From Pirellulaceae bacterium (GTDB lineage: Bacteria; Planctomycetota; Planctomycetia; Pirellulales; Pirellulaceae), in assembly GCA_026004775.1 (NCBI GenBank), contig BPJU01000008.1:124001-188000 (forward strand): a DNA stretch of 64,000 nt, written 5' to 3'. Positions within the stretch are counted from its first letter, which is position 1. Each line of letters begins with the position of its first letter. This document shows positions 38,884 to 50,020 of this stretch, one piece after another. The position numbers were made by a program, and so were the translations under genes. The notes beneath the pieces are model-generated. The model did no database searches. It was not told the origin of the DNA and saw only the letters and a list, made by a program, of their open reading frames with translations.

Positions 38884-39276
38884 GTGAACCTCGTACGGCC
38901 AAGCTTGCTGATTACCGATGATGACCCCCATTTGCGGGAGACATTGCGCTCGGTTTTCGAGCCACGGGGGGTGTGCACTTGGCTGGCCGGCGACGGCGAG
39001 GAAGCGCTGCGGATCGTCGAACACCATTCGATCCACGTCGTCCTGCTGGACATGCACATGCCGCGTCTGGACGGGGTGGAGACGCTCGAGCGGCTCTGTC
39101 GCTATGATAACCCTCCCGCCTGCATCGCGATGTCGGGCGACTGGACCGAAGAGCTGCAACAGAGGGTGCGGCCCGTGGCCTACACGCTGCTGTGGAAGCC
39201 GGTTCGTTTCCACTCGGTCGTCGAATCCGTACGTGCCGCGCTGTGGGAACGCTACGGCTTGTCTTGGCACGAATGA
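38884..39276 (+). CDS. single-domain response regulator (receiver domain)
   Basis: With the GTG at 38884 (GGAGG ten bases ahead) the product has 130 residues; an ATG at 38821 would add 21. It is a CheY-like receiver: acidic triad region LITDDD (about 8-13), phospho-acceptor Asp in LLDMHMPRLDG (about 54), a Ser in place of the usual Thr/Ser signalling residue (AMSGD), and Lys in LWKPVRF (about 107). No output domain is present, so it acts through a partner or as a phosphate relay. No histidine kinase is next to it. Confidence 0.85.
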   Translation: MNLVRPSLLITDDDPHLRETLRSVFEPRGVCTWLAGDGEEALRIVEHHSIHVVLLDMHMPRLDGVETLERLCRYDNPPACIAMSGDWTEELQQRVRPVAYTLLWKPVRFHSVVESVRAALWERYGLSWHE

Positions 39277-39489
39277 ACCACCCGCTACGCCCTCACAACA
39301 AACTGTTAGCCCGCGGGACTCTCGTGGTCGACGGCCCACGAGAATTTCGCGGCCGACTGCCCGCACATTGGGTTAGGAATGGCCTTCACGCGCAGGAACC
39401 ACAAACCAGGGGTGTTCACGCGTCAAAGAAACGAACTTTCTTGGCCCAGGAGTTAGCGTCGCCCTTACAAAACGACCGCCCGAGAACCT

Positions 39490-40443
39490 TCACGCGTCAA
39501 AGAAATACACCTTCTCGGCTGTCTTGCGGGTAATCCATTGCCGCTCCTCTTCGGTCCAAAAGTCGATACTCTTGATAAGCTCCATCGAAGCAGCATAGCT
39601 GTTGGGCGGTTGCAATTGATACGGCGCGTCGCTTGCCCACATCAGCCGTTTCGGGCCGAACGCCTCGTAGACTCGCCGAATCATCGGCACCAGATCCTCA
39701 TACGGCGGCCTCTTCTTGCCCAGAGCGTAGAATGCGGAGACTTTCACGTAAACCAGCGGGAAGCGGGCCAGACGACAAAGACGATTCAGGTCGCTGTCGC
39801 GAATCTGGCCGTCCACGCCGATCCGAGCAAAATGATCGATCACCACCACGGTCTGCGGGTAGCGCTGGCACATGCGGTCCACTTCCACCAGATTCGGTGG
39901 GTCGATCAGGCAGCCCAGCGCTTGCCGGGTTTCGGCCGCCGTCCGCCACACGGTGTGCATCCCCGGCGTGTCCAGCCAGTTGTCCGGTCGGATCCACGAG
40001 GTAATTCGCAACGCGGTAACGTGCTTTTTGAGCAACTCCCGCATTTTTTGATCCGGGTGCGGCAGCGTTTCGTCAATCATGCCCACCACGCGAAACGTGT
40101 CCGGACGCCGAGCCGTTTCGTCGATCAGGTACGAATTGTCGAATCCGTGATAGATATGATGCTGGATCAGAACAACGCGGCGCACGCCGAGCGGTTGAGC
40201 CACCGCCAGCAGTTCATCGGCCGTGAAGCTGGGCGGCTTGAGCACCTCCACGCCTTGACCGCCCGCCAGCGGATAGCGCTGGATGTCGCGTGTCCAGATA
40301 TGGCTGTGGGCATCGACCCAGTAGTCGTCGTCTCTGGCGGTTTGGCCGGCTGCCAGCGGCCCTGCCCAAACAGCGAGGCCGCACGCCGCACTCCAACGCA
40401 GATAATCGCGCCTGGTACCACGGTTCAGCTCGCCGCTCCGCAT
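39490..40443 (-). CDS. exported amidohydrolase (TIM-barrel, Amidohydro_2 type)
   Basis: Starting at ATG 40443 the product has 317 residues. It begins with a Tat-like signal (RRDYLRWSAACGLAVWAG, TxRRxxL). The amidohydrolase-2 motifs follow: VDAHSHIW at the first strand (HxH metal ligands), 'LIQHHIYHG', VVIDHFAR with a later His, and WASDAPYQ with the metal Asp near the end. This family includes metal-dependent decarboxylases and lactonases; the substrate is not predictable here. The longer frame upstream overlaps the small membrane-protein gene and lacks support. Export suggests use of an external organic acid or lactone. Confidence 0.85.
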   Translation of the reverse strand: MRSGELNRGTRRDYLRWSAACGLAVWAGPLAAGQTARDDDYWVDAHSHIWTRDIQRYPLAGGQGVEVLKPPSFTADELLAVAQPLGVRRVVLIQHHIYHGFDNSYLIDETARRPDTFRVVGMIDETLPHPDQKMRELLKKHVTALRITSWIRPDNWLDTPGMHTVWRTAAETRQALGCLIDPPNLVEVDRMCQRYPQTVVVIDHFARIGVDGQIRDSDLNRLCRLARFPLVYVKVSAFYALGKKRPPYEDLVPMIRRVYEAFGPKRLMWASDAPYQLQPPNSYAASMELIKSIDFWTEEERQWITRKTAEKVYFFDA

Positions 40444-40496
40444 CGCCACCGCTCCCGCACCGATGCTGTGCATCTTCGGCACCACTCTGTGCCCGA

Positions 40497-40697
40497 TTAT
40501 ATTTTGGCCGATATCCAAACCGCCAGTATGGCGATCACCAGCCCGATGGCTACCACACCGAATAGCAGCCCTGTCACATTCCGCCAGGCGACCGCGTCTT
40601 CGTGGAGTTGTTCCTGGCGGTCGGATTCCCCAAAAGCGTGCAGCCACACTTCCGAGGCGTGCGGCTCGTCGTGGTGCGATGTTGCCGTGGCTTGCAT
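40497..40697 (-). CDS. small single-pass membrane protein
   Basis: The protein has 66 residues with a strong ribosome site (GGAGGAGCGACAG before the ATG). The N-terminal ~40 residues are polar and His/Glu-rich. The last ~24 residues form one transmembrane helix (GLLFGVVAIGLVIAILAVWI). It lies 53 bases ahead of the amidohydrolase start on the same strand and could be co-transcribed. No family is recognised. Confidence 0.75.
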   Translation of the reverse strand: MQATATSHHDEPHASEVWLHAFGESDRQEQLHEDAVAWRNVTGLLFGVVAIGLVIAILAVWISAKI

Positions 40698-41036
40698 CTG
40701 TCGCTCCTCCTATGAAACCCCGATTTGCTGCACTCGTTGAATGGCAAATGGCTCTGCGGACAGTGTATCGCGAGTCCCCTGCCGCCACAAATCCGGTTCT
40801 CTCTTAGCCGGCGCAGTGGTCGCATTCCCACCACTCACCCATGCTCGGATAAATATCCATGGCACGAACATTCTGGAAGAATCGGCCACGATTTTTGGTC
40901 CGACAGCCGTCGTTCTCGCCAAGTGGCAAGCTTTGCAAATGCCGGACCGGCTTGTGCGGCAATTTGCCGCGGCGGGGCGGTCAACGGCGGTTTGGGTGCG
41001 AAAGCCGCTGGCGTGGGTGCGGCTGGCCCGGGCGGC

Positions 41037-44000
41037 CTACGCCACGCGCTGGACGATCCCTGCTCCGAACGTAAAGCCGCCCCCGAAGGCGCACAGGCCG
41101 AGCCGCGAGCCGGGTTCCAAACCCGGCAACAGTTCCGAAAGGCACAACGGTATGCTGGTCGACGAGGTGTTTCCGTAGGTGCCGATATTGCTGTAGACCC
41201 GCACCGGGATGCGGCTGGCGATGGCATCCAGGATCCGCTGGTTGGCCTGGTGGGGCACGACCCAGTCGAGCTGCTCGATGGCCAGTTGATCCCGAGCGCA
41301 GGCGCGATTCAGGCTGGCGAGCATCGCTTTGACCGCTTCGCTAAAAACGCGGCGACCTCGCATGCGAATATACCCCCGGTGGGGCAGGGGGACACTGAGC
41401 AGTTTGCCGCTTTCGGCCCTGCCGGAAAGCTCAGGACGCGACAGTCGTGCCGCAGCCCGATCCAGGTGCGCCTCGCCATACAGGATCGTGGCGCTGGCGG
41501 CGTCCCCGAAAAGGATCGCCGTTTCCAGGTCGTTGCGGTCCAGCATCGGCGAGAGCACTTCTGCCGTGAGGATCAGTACTCGGCCTTCCGGCTGGCTCTG
41601 GAGGTAATCCCAGCCGGCCTGCAGGGCATACAGGTACCCGGAGCAGGCGGCGTTGATGTCGTAGGCCTGAAGGCAGGTGCCCGCCTTGGCTCGTTCCAAG
41701 GTGTTGATCACCTGGCAGGCCATGGAAGGCGTGATGGCGGTGGGGCTGGTCGTAGCGCAGATGGCCACGTCCAGATCGTCCAGCACCAGGTGCTCGGAAT
41801 CGAGCAGTTCTTGTGCGGCTTGTGCAGCGAGGCTGACGGCGGTTTCGCCGGGGGCTATCCATCGCCGCTGGTGGATCCCCGTGCGGCGGACGACGTCCTG
41901 GGGATCGAACCGGGCTTTGCCGTTCAGAAGTTCCTCATTGGTGACGATCCGGCTGCCGGCTACGGCTCGCACCAGCGAACACCCGACGTCGAACGTACGG
42001 CGTTCCGCCTTACGCTGGGGCAACGGGACGGCAAAGTGGGGCGTACGGCGTTTGATGGTGACCGTACGGCGTGCCGGCCGTCGTCGCCGCACGGGGGCTG
42101 CCGAGCGGAGCGTCACCAGCGCCGCACCGACCGCCACCGTCTGACCCGGTTCGGCATGCAGGCGCTCGACCACCCCCTCGGCCGGACTGGATAACTCGAA
42201 AACGCTCTTGGTGGCCTCCAGCAAAGCCAACGTCTGACCCCGCTCGACCTGCTGGCCCGGTTCAACCTGCCATTCGACGAGCGTGACGGTTTCGTCGGCC
42301 GGCCCACTGCCGATCGCCGGCACCACCACACACCCCGCCTCGGTCGGCTCGTGCAGTTCCTGCCAATCGAGCTCCAAGTGGAGCAAATCGGCTGCGGCTG
42401 CCAACACCGATTCGACCGATGGCAACAGGGCCAACTGGCTGGGGAAGTGACACGGGATCGGGGTATCCGGTCGTGCCACGCGGCGCATCGCCACCGGCAT
42501 GCGAGCCTCCTCGACCACCGCCGCCACGATTTCGGCCCCAAACCCAGCGGTGATATTGTCCTCGTGCACGACGATCAGTCGCGAGGTCTTTTCGGCCGAC
42601 GCTCGAATCGCCTTCCGATCCCAAGGGGAGATGCTCCGCAGATCGAACAGTTCCACCTCGATGCCCGCCTTTTCCAGTTGCTCGGCGGCCTCCATGCAAA
42701 CACGTACCGTGTTCCCCCAGGCGACCATCGTCAGGTCGCGCCCGGCACGCAGCTTTTTGGCGACTCCCAGAGGAACAAATTCGTCGGCCACGGCTTCCGC
42801 AGAACCGACCGAAGGATCATTGAGCAGGCTTTTCGGATAGAGCAGCAGTGTGGGGCGTTGTGAGGCGAAGGCGGCATTGAGCAGGCCAGCCGCGTCGGCC
42901 GCCGTGGAGGGTACCAGAATGTCCAGCCCCGGAATGTGGGCAAAGTGGCTTTCCAGAGTCTGCGAATGGAACGGGCCCAAGCCGGGACGGTAGGCACCAC
43001 ACGGCGCCAAGATGATCAGTGGCAGGCGGCAGGCTCCCGCCGTTCTCCAATAAAACGTCGATAGCTCGCTGGCGATCTGATTGAATGCCAGCGGCAGAAA
43101 GTCGGCGAATTGGATGAACACTACCGGGTGCTGGCCTCCCAGAGCCCGACCGATGGCCGCGCCGACGATCGTCGCCTCGGCCAGCGGAGCATTCACCACA
43201 CGGCCCGCAAACCGCGTACTCAGTCCGCGCGTGACCCCGAACACGTCGCCCTTCGGGTCTTCGATGTCCTGTCCCCACACCCACACGCGCGGATCCTTCT
43301 CCAGATGGTGCGCCAGCACGCGCCCCAGAGCGTCTTTCATGGGTAAACCACCGGGAACCACGCCCGTGGTTCTCTCTGAGGCCGGATGCACCAGCTCGAT
43401 CGGTACCGGGGGTTTGGCATCCCGCACCGGTTTGGGCTCCGGCGCCTCCAGTGCCAGGCGCTCTGCCTCGGCCAACTCGTTGAGCACCTCGTTTTCGATC
43501 CGCTCCAGAGTTTCTTGCGAAACGCCGACTTGGGCCAACCATTCGCGACAGGCGCTCAACGGATCAGCCTGCTGTTCGATGCGCCGAATCTCCTCGGTGG
43601 TGCGATACAGCCGCTGATCGTCGGCATTGGTGTGATCACACAACCGCTCTAACCGGAGCACGACGATCCGCGGCCCTGCCTGGCTTCGGATCTGCCCCAC
43701 CACCCGGCGCAAGGTACGCCAAAGCCGGGGCAAGTGATGGCCGTCGGTGTGGATTATCGGAATGCCGTGGAACGACGTGGAGATTCCTCCGCGATGCTGG
43801 TAGAAGGTGCGCCCTGTGGTGCGTGTTGAGATGGCCAAGGCGTTGTCTTCGATCAGAAAAAGGACCGGCAGATTTTCGCGAGCTGCTTCGGCCAGCGCTT
43901 CATAGACTTCCCCCTCTTGTGTGGTGCCGTCACCCATGGAGCAGACGACCAATTGGCCGGGGGCCAATGTGGCCGCCAAGCCGACGGCGTGGAGGGAGGA

Positions 44001-44342
44001 GTTTCCGACCGGACCGGCCAGCGATACGACCCGCAATTCGGGTTCGCTTACATGGGCCGACATTTGACGCCCTTGCGAGCTACTATGAGCCGTAGCCAGC
44101 AGACCATTCAGAAACCGATGCAACGGCACACCACGCGCCAGGAGAAGCGCTTTGTCGCGATAGTGGGGTACGATCCAATCTTCGGGACGCAACAGCGGAG
44201 CCAGCAGGGCGGTCGCTTCATGACCGGAACCGGCCACATGGAAATAGCCGTCGCCGCGGCGCACCATCTGGCGCTCCAGGTTGTCCAAGTGGCGCGCTGC
44301 GAGCATCGCGCGAAACAGCGCCGTCAACGTCGCCGCATCCAT
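41037..44342 (-). CDS. four-domain fusion: 2-oxoacid dehydrogenase E1alpha, E1beta, lipoyl domain, 3-oxoacyl-ACP synthase III
   Basis: The ATG at 44342 (GGAG eight bases ahead) gives 1,101 residues. Residues 1-320 are an E1alpha thiamine-diphosphate domain (GDGTTQEGE at 138-146, Asn167). Residues about 335-650 are E1beta (NAPLAEATIVGAAIG, LAPCGAYRPGLGPFHSQ). Residues about 670-745 are a lipoyl/biotinyl domain with the modified Lys712 in LEATKSVFEL. After an Arg-rich linker, residues about 785-1101 are a KAS III (FabH) with the full triad Cys900 (INAACSGY), His1031 (VPHQANQR) and Asn1058 (GNTSS). E1 decarboxylates branched-chain 2-oxoacids or pyruvate and acylates lipoyl; KAS III starts fatty acid or polyketide chains with an acyl primer. 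Channelling between the two is inferred. No E2 or E3 gene is beside it. Confidence 0.93.
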   Translation of the reverse strand: MDAATLTALFRAMLAARHLDNLERQMVRRGDGYFHVAGSGHEATALLAPLLRPEDWIVPHYRDKALLLARGVPLHRFLNGLLATAHSSSQGRQMSAHVSEPELRVVSLAGPVGNSSLHAVGLAATLAPGQLVVCSMGDGTTQEGEVYEALAEAARENLPVLFLIEDNALAISTRTTGRTFYQHRGGISTSFHGIPIIHTDGHHLPRLWRTLRRVVGQIRSQAGPRIVVLRLERLCDHTNADDQRLYRTTEEIRRIEQQADPLSACREWLAQVGVSQETLERIENEVLNELAEAERLALEAPEPKPVRDAKPPVPIELVHPASERTTGVVPGGLPMKDALGRVLAHHLEKDPRVWVWGQDIEDPKGDVFGVTRGLSTRFAGRVVNAPLAEATIVGAAIGRALGGQHPVVFIQFADFLPLAFNQIASELSTFYWRTAGACRLPLIILAPCGAYRPGLGPFHSQTLESHFAHIPGLDILVPSTAADAAGLLNAAFASQRPTLLLYPKSLLNDPSVGSAEAVADEFVPLGVAKKLRAGRDLTMVAWGNTVRVCMEAAEQLEKAGIEVELFDLRSISPWDRKAIRASAEKTSRLIVVHEDNITAGFGAEIVAAVVEEARMPVAMRRVARPDTPIPCHFPSQLALLPSVESVLAAAADLLHLELDWQELHEPTEAGCVVVPAIGSGPADETVTLVEWQVEPGQQVERGQTLALLEATKSVFELSSPAEGVVERLHAEPGQTVAVGAALVTLRSAAPVRRRRPARRTVTIKRRTPHFAVPLPQRKAERRTFDVGCSLVRAVAGSRIVTNEELLNGKARFDPQDVVRRTGIHQRRWIAPGETAVSLAAQAAQELLDSEHLVLDDLDVAICATTSPTAITPSMACQVINTLERAKAGTCLQAYDINAACSGYLYALQAGWDYLQSQPEGRVLILTAEVLSPMLDRNDLETAILFGDAASATILYGEAHLDRAAARLSRPELSGRAESGKLLSVPLPHRGYIRMRGRRVFSEAVKAMLASLNRACARDQLAIEQLDWVVPHQANQRILDAIASRIPVRVYSNIGTYGNTSSTSIPLCLSELLPGLEPGSRLGLCAFGGGFTFGAGIVQRVA

Positions 44343-44736
44343 GCGTTTCTCCGTCGGCCGCTCGGCCAGCGTCTCCTTACCCGCCTGATCTAACTGCTGA
44401 CGGCCCAAGCCCTGTCGTGCACGAATTTACCGCAAATCCGGGAAAGTAAACCAGATCAGTTTCCGTGATTGCACCATTTTATCGCTTTTATCTTCCGGTA
44501 GCCTTCAGCCAAAAAAATCGCTAGCCGGCCGCCGAGTGGCTCACGGCACAAGTGCCGGGCGCTGACTTTGTCCGATCCGCCGGCCAGCCGCCGCTGGAAA
44601 CCAGCGATGCCGCAACCCGGGCAAGCCAGGCAATTTCCATGCGGCTCTGGATTGGCCCGTCGCAACGGCACTGCCTGCCAGCGTCTATTATCGGCCGGCG
44701 GCAGCGTACAATATCACCACGCCTGGGACGGGTCGA
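44343..44736. other. intergenic region downstream of ArsR gene
   Basis: This ~390-bp stretch between the ArsR-type regulator and the fusion gene, both on the minus strand, contains no supported gene. The fusion's promoter and any ArsR site would be expected here. No clear hairpin-plus-T-run was identified. Confidence 0.45.
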
Positions 44737-45147
44737 TCAACGAGTGCCACCCGAGCAGGCGTCGGCTACACCATCAGGCAGAATCTGCCACAGGCGTTTC
44801 ACCTGGTCGTGGAAGCGATGCGAGACCAACGAATAGAAATTGTGTTTTCCTTGGCGTCGCAGCGACACCAGGCCTGCCATCCGCAACAACGCCAAATGGT
44901 GGCTCACAGCCGGTTGCGTCAGGCGTAGCGCACGGCACATCGTCTGCACATTCAGCTCACCCGCTTGTTTCAACATATAGACGATGCGCAAGCGGGTCTC
45001 GTCCGCCAGTAGTTTGAGAAACTCCACCGAAAGCTTCGTATCATCCTCACTCAGTTGCGACAACCGATCCACTAATGGCCCAGCCACTCTTTTCCTCGCT
45101 TTTTCTCGTCTAAGAGACCGAACCGACAAAAGCCCAGTGCCCGCCAT
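44737..45147 (-). CDS. ArsR-family transcriptional regulator
   Basis: Starting at the inner ATG (45147) the product has 136 residues. Residues about 35-115 are an ArsR winged helix: 'FLKLLADETRLRIVYML', then the recognition helix block LTQPAVSHHLALLRMAGLV and the wing RRQGKHNFYSL. The metal-binding CxC of ArsR/SmtB sensors is not seen; one Cys is in the helix 3 region (TMCRAL) and one near the C-terminus, so metal sensing is doubtful. It reads in the same direction as the fusion gene, 395 bases downstream, which it may control. An upstream extension of 33 codons has no family content. Confidence 0.88.
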   Translation of the reverse strand: MAGTGLLSVRSLRREKARKRVAGPLVDRLSQLSEDDTKLSVEFLKLLADETRLRIVYMLKQAGELNVQTMCRALRLTQPAVSHHLALLRMAGLVSLRRQGKHNFYSLVSHRFHDQVKRLWQILPDGVADACSGGTR

Positions 45148-45419
45148 GATTAGACCCGCCGAAAAAAAGACACATTTTTGAAATTTGGCGTTTCGCGCAG
45201 TCTCGTTCCGGAGTTTGTGGGGGCCAGATACGAGCGCGAGCCGCACGCTTTATTGCCGAAGCAGCTCAAAAGACATGCGCTGCCATACTCCCTGCAATCG
45301 GCGCTCGACTGTCCGCCACGACAACCTACGACAAGACCTGCGCCCGACCAAATCCGTACTGTATTGCGCTCATTCTAGCGAAACCTTGTCCATCGGAAAA
45401 GATGGGGCACGGAAAAAGT

Positions 45420-45911
45420 TCAGCGCGGTTGCGAGTCGCCGGCAGCGAGGGCCTGCCCGTGCTGCGCTGGTTCTATCCAGTGACAGATCGTCTCGTACAG
45501 CTCTCCCGCCTTGGATTTGCCACAAGGGATATATATCCGCCTCAAACTGCCGGCCCAGCCGCCGGTGCCGGCAAGCTGGATGACCAGGAAGTTGTCCCGT
45601 ACTTCTGCGCTTTGGATGCGGTCCCAGGCAACCTGACGCGAGAAGAACCCGAGCCGCTGCACTACACCGCGCGGACCGATCTGCCAGTGGATCGGAAGCC
45701 AAAGTTGCCAGGAAACAAGCCATACGATGAGCGCTGCCGCGACCGCTCCCCATATCCCCAGGCCGCCCCCATAGGCGATGGTTGCCGCCAGTAAACTGAA
45801 CAGCACCAGCACCAATGCGTGCTTCGGCTGGCTACCCAAAGCCCACACACGCAACTCGACCGTTGGCCCCAACGCAACCGTGGTACGCCCTCGCGACGAT
45901 ACGCTCATCAT
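45420..45911 (-). CDS. membrane protein with bacterial PH-like domain
   Basis: The protein has 163 residues. Two hydrophobic segments lie at about 32-48 and 52-72. A small beta-rich domain follows (about 78-145) with 'WQIGPRGVVQRLGFFSRQVAWDRIQSAEVR', the typical opening of bPH2/DUF304-like membrane-anchored PH domains. It is probably an inner-membrane protein with its PH domain in the cytoplasm. The ATG is at 45911. It lies upstream of the ArsR gene with a 272-bp gap, so co-transcription is uncertain. Confidence 0.75.
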   Translation of the reverse strand: MMSVSSRGRTTVALGPTVELRVWALGSQPKHALVLVLFSLLAATIAYGGGLGIWGAVAAALIVWLVSWQLWLPIHWQIGPRGVVQRLGFFSRQVAWDRIQSAEVRDNFLVIQLAGTGGWAGSLRRIYIPCGKSKAGELYETICHWIEPAQHGQALAAGDSQPR

Positions 45912-46029
45912 GCACTTATTCTAATCGAGGCGTGCAAGCCCCCAACGGCATTCCGCCTTCGTCCCTACCCTTATACCCGCGAACGGACCGATCGGGCCAC
46001 GCACAAGTGCCCCTACGGCCTCGGATCAA

Positions 46030-46182
46030 AGGTAACCGTACACGGTCAGAGAGTACGGAAACGTATGAACCCGCCGCCTGGCTACACGCGCCACAAGGGA
46101 ATCGAACGTACGGTTTCTGCCACCCAGGACGTTGGCCTGGGCCAAAAAACGCGACTATTCAGGCTCGTGGCGCGTCAATAAC
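46030..46182. repeat. dispersed ~150-bp repeat, copy B
   Basis: The segment from GGTAACCGTACACGGTCA to GGCGCGTCAAT matches copy A at 28137-28292 in order and spacing of blocks. The start contains an ACCGT/ACGG(T) partial inverted repeat. It lies between the PH-like gene and the 36-bp tandem repeat. It might be a non-autonomous mobile element or a structured RNA; no frame is conserved. Confidence 0.75.
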
Positions 46183-46223
46183 GATGCGCTCGTCACCCTG
46201 CTTGCGGAAAAGAGTCACCCACT

Positions 46224-46431
46224 CCCTCTCCCCGCTTGCGGGGCCAATACTCCCACGCCCTCTCCCCCCGCTTGCGGGGCCAGTACTCCCACGCCCTCTC
46301 CCCCCGCTTGCGGGGCCAGTACTCCCACGCCCTCTCCCCCCGCTTGCGGGGCCAGTACTCCCACGCCCTCTCCCCCCGCTTGCGGGGCCAATACTCCCAC
46401 GCCCTCTCCCCCCGCTTGCGGGGGGAGAGGG
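46224..46431. repeat. 36-bp tandem repeat ending in a long perfect hairpin
   Basis: There are six copies of CCCCGCTTGCGGGG joined by five linkers of CCA(A/G)TACTCCCACGCCCTCT type, a 36-base period. The last copy is followed by GGAGAGGG so that 46402-46415 and 46418-46431 form a perfect 14-bp stem with a TT gap. There are no unique spacers. It resembles the CCCTCTCCC-type interspersed palindromes of many bacteria, amplified in tandem here. Confidence 0.9.
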
Positions 46432-46627
46432 TAGGGTGAGGGGGGCATGAGGATAGCTAACCCCTTGTATCTTGAACGGCGTGGTTGAAAGTGTATTTGT
46501 TTGGATATTTCGGCTGCTTTGCGTAGCGAGCCGTAGGCGAGCGCAAACGTCTCGGCTCACAAGCCCACCGCGCATGCCACGGCTCGGCATCCGCCGGCGA
46601 GCCTCAAATCCGCAATCCGCTTCGGCT

Positions 46628-46870
46628 TCAAGATCGGGAACTCTTGCCGCCTGGCGACTGTAACACTCGGCTCACTTCACCTGGCTCAGGAAATCTACCG
46701 GTTTTCTTTTTGGAAAAGATAGTTTTGCCGTCGGCTTCTACTTCGAAAATACCACCCGAACCCTGGATAAGTTCCACCTTGCAATCCGGCAATTGCTTCA
46801 GTTCTTCAGCCAACCTGGCTGCATGCGGGTAGTAGTTTCACTGCACACAATAAGTGATTTTCACTTCCAT
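46628..46870 (-). CDS. SelW-like (Rdx family) selenoprotein with in-frame UGA
   Basis: Reading from the ATG at 46870 gives MEVKITYCVQ, then TGA at 46838-46840, then NYYPHAARLAEELKQL and on to a stop at 46628, 80 residues if the TGA is read as selenocysteine. The result has the Rdx-family layout: first strand, CxxU redox motif (Cys8, Sec11), a helix, then 'VELIQGSGGIFEV', 'DGKTIFSKKKTGRFPEPGEV'. Both sides of the TGA match the family, so a stop reading would leave a 10-residue peptide and an orphan C-terminal part. A stem-loop follows the TGA (see next entry). Family members are small thioredoxin-like cytoplasmic redox proteins. SelA, SelB, SelD and tRNA-Sec must be elsewhere. Automatic callers would wrongly start at 46813. 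Confidence 0.87.
46807..46821 (-). promoter_or_regulatory. SECIS-like hairpin
   Basis: On the coding strand CAGCCA-GGT-TGGCTG is a perfect 6-bp stem with a GGT loop, beginning 16 bases after the in-frame TGA. Bacterial SECIS elements lie just 3' of the UGA inside the coding region and show G and U in a small apical loop, as here. SelB would bind it. Confidence 0.7.
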
Positions 46871-47000
46871 CGCGTTTTTCCTTTCGGACTGTCAACGTTC
46901 TGAATGGTACCGTGCTGAGTAAGCTTTCATTTTAGGATTTGGGAGGAGTTACACAACGGGTATTCGCCGCATGGCAGGGCCGGGGCGCGGTCGGCGACCG

Positions 47001-49831
<2,831 letters not shown>

Positions 49832-49937
49832 AGTCGTACCCCCCACAAAAAAGACATAAAGACTTAAGGCCGATCGGTCCACAAACCCATACCGCCTAAT
49901 GTAGCGACACTTCAAGCGAAGTCAAGAAAAATTTTCA

Positions 49938-49969
49938 AGAAAAATTACAATGCACACTAATTGTGCATT
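49938..49969 (-). terminator. intrinsic terminator of kdsB
   Basis: Stem AATGCACA/TGTGCATT (49949-49956 with 49962-49969), five-base loop, followed on the minus strand by a U-rich run (GTAATTTTTC). It lies about 50 bases beyond the kdsB stop. A separate 12-base palindrome GTGCTATAGCAC is at 49985-49996. Confidence 0.75.
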
Positions 49970-50020
49970 GGCATCTCCACAATAGTGCTATAGCACCATC
50001 CGTGTACCACAGGGCGTTCA

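Noticed and set aside
46224-46431. 36-bp direct repeats as a possible CRISPR array
   Set aside because: The units abut without unique spacers, the linkers are nearly identical, and no adaptation genes are nearby. It is a tandem repeat.
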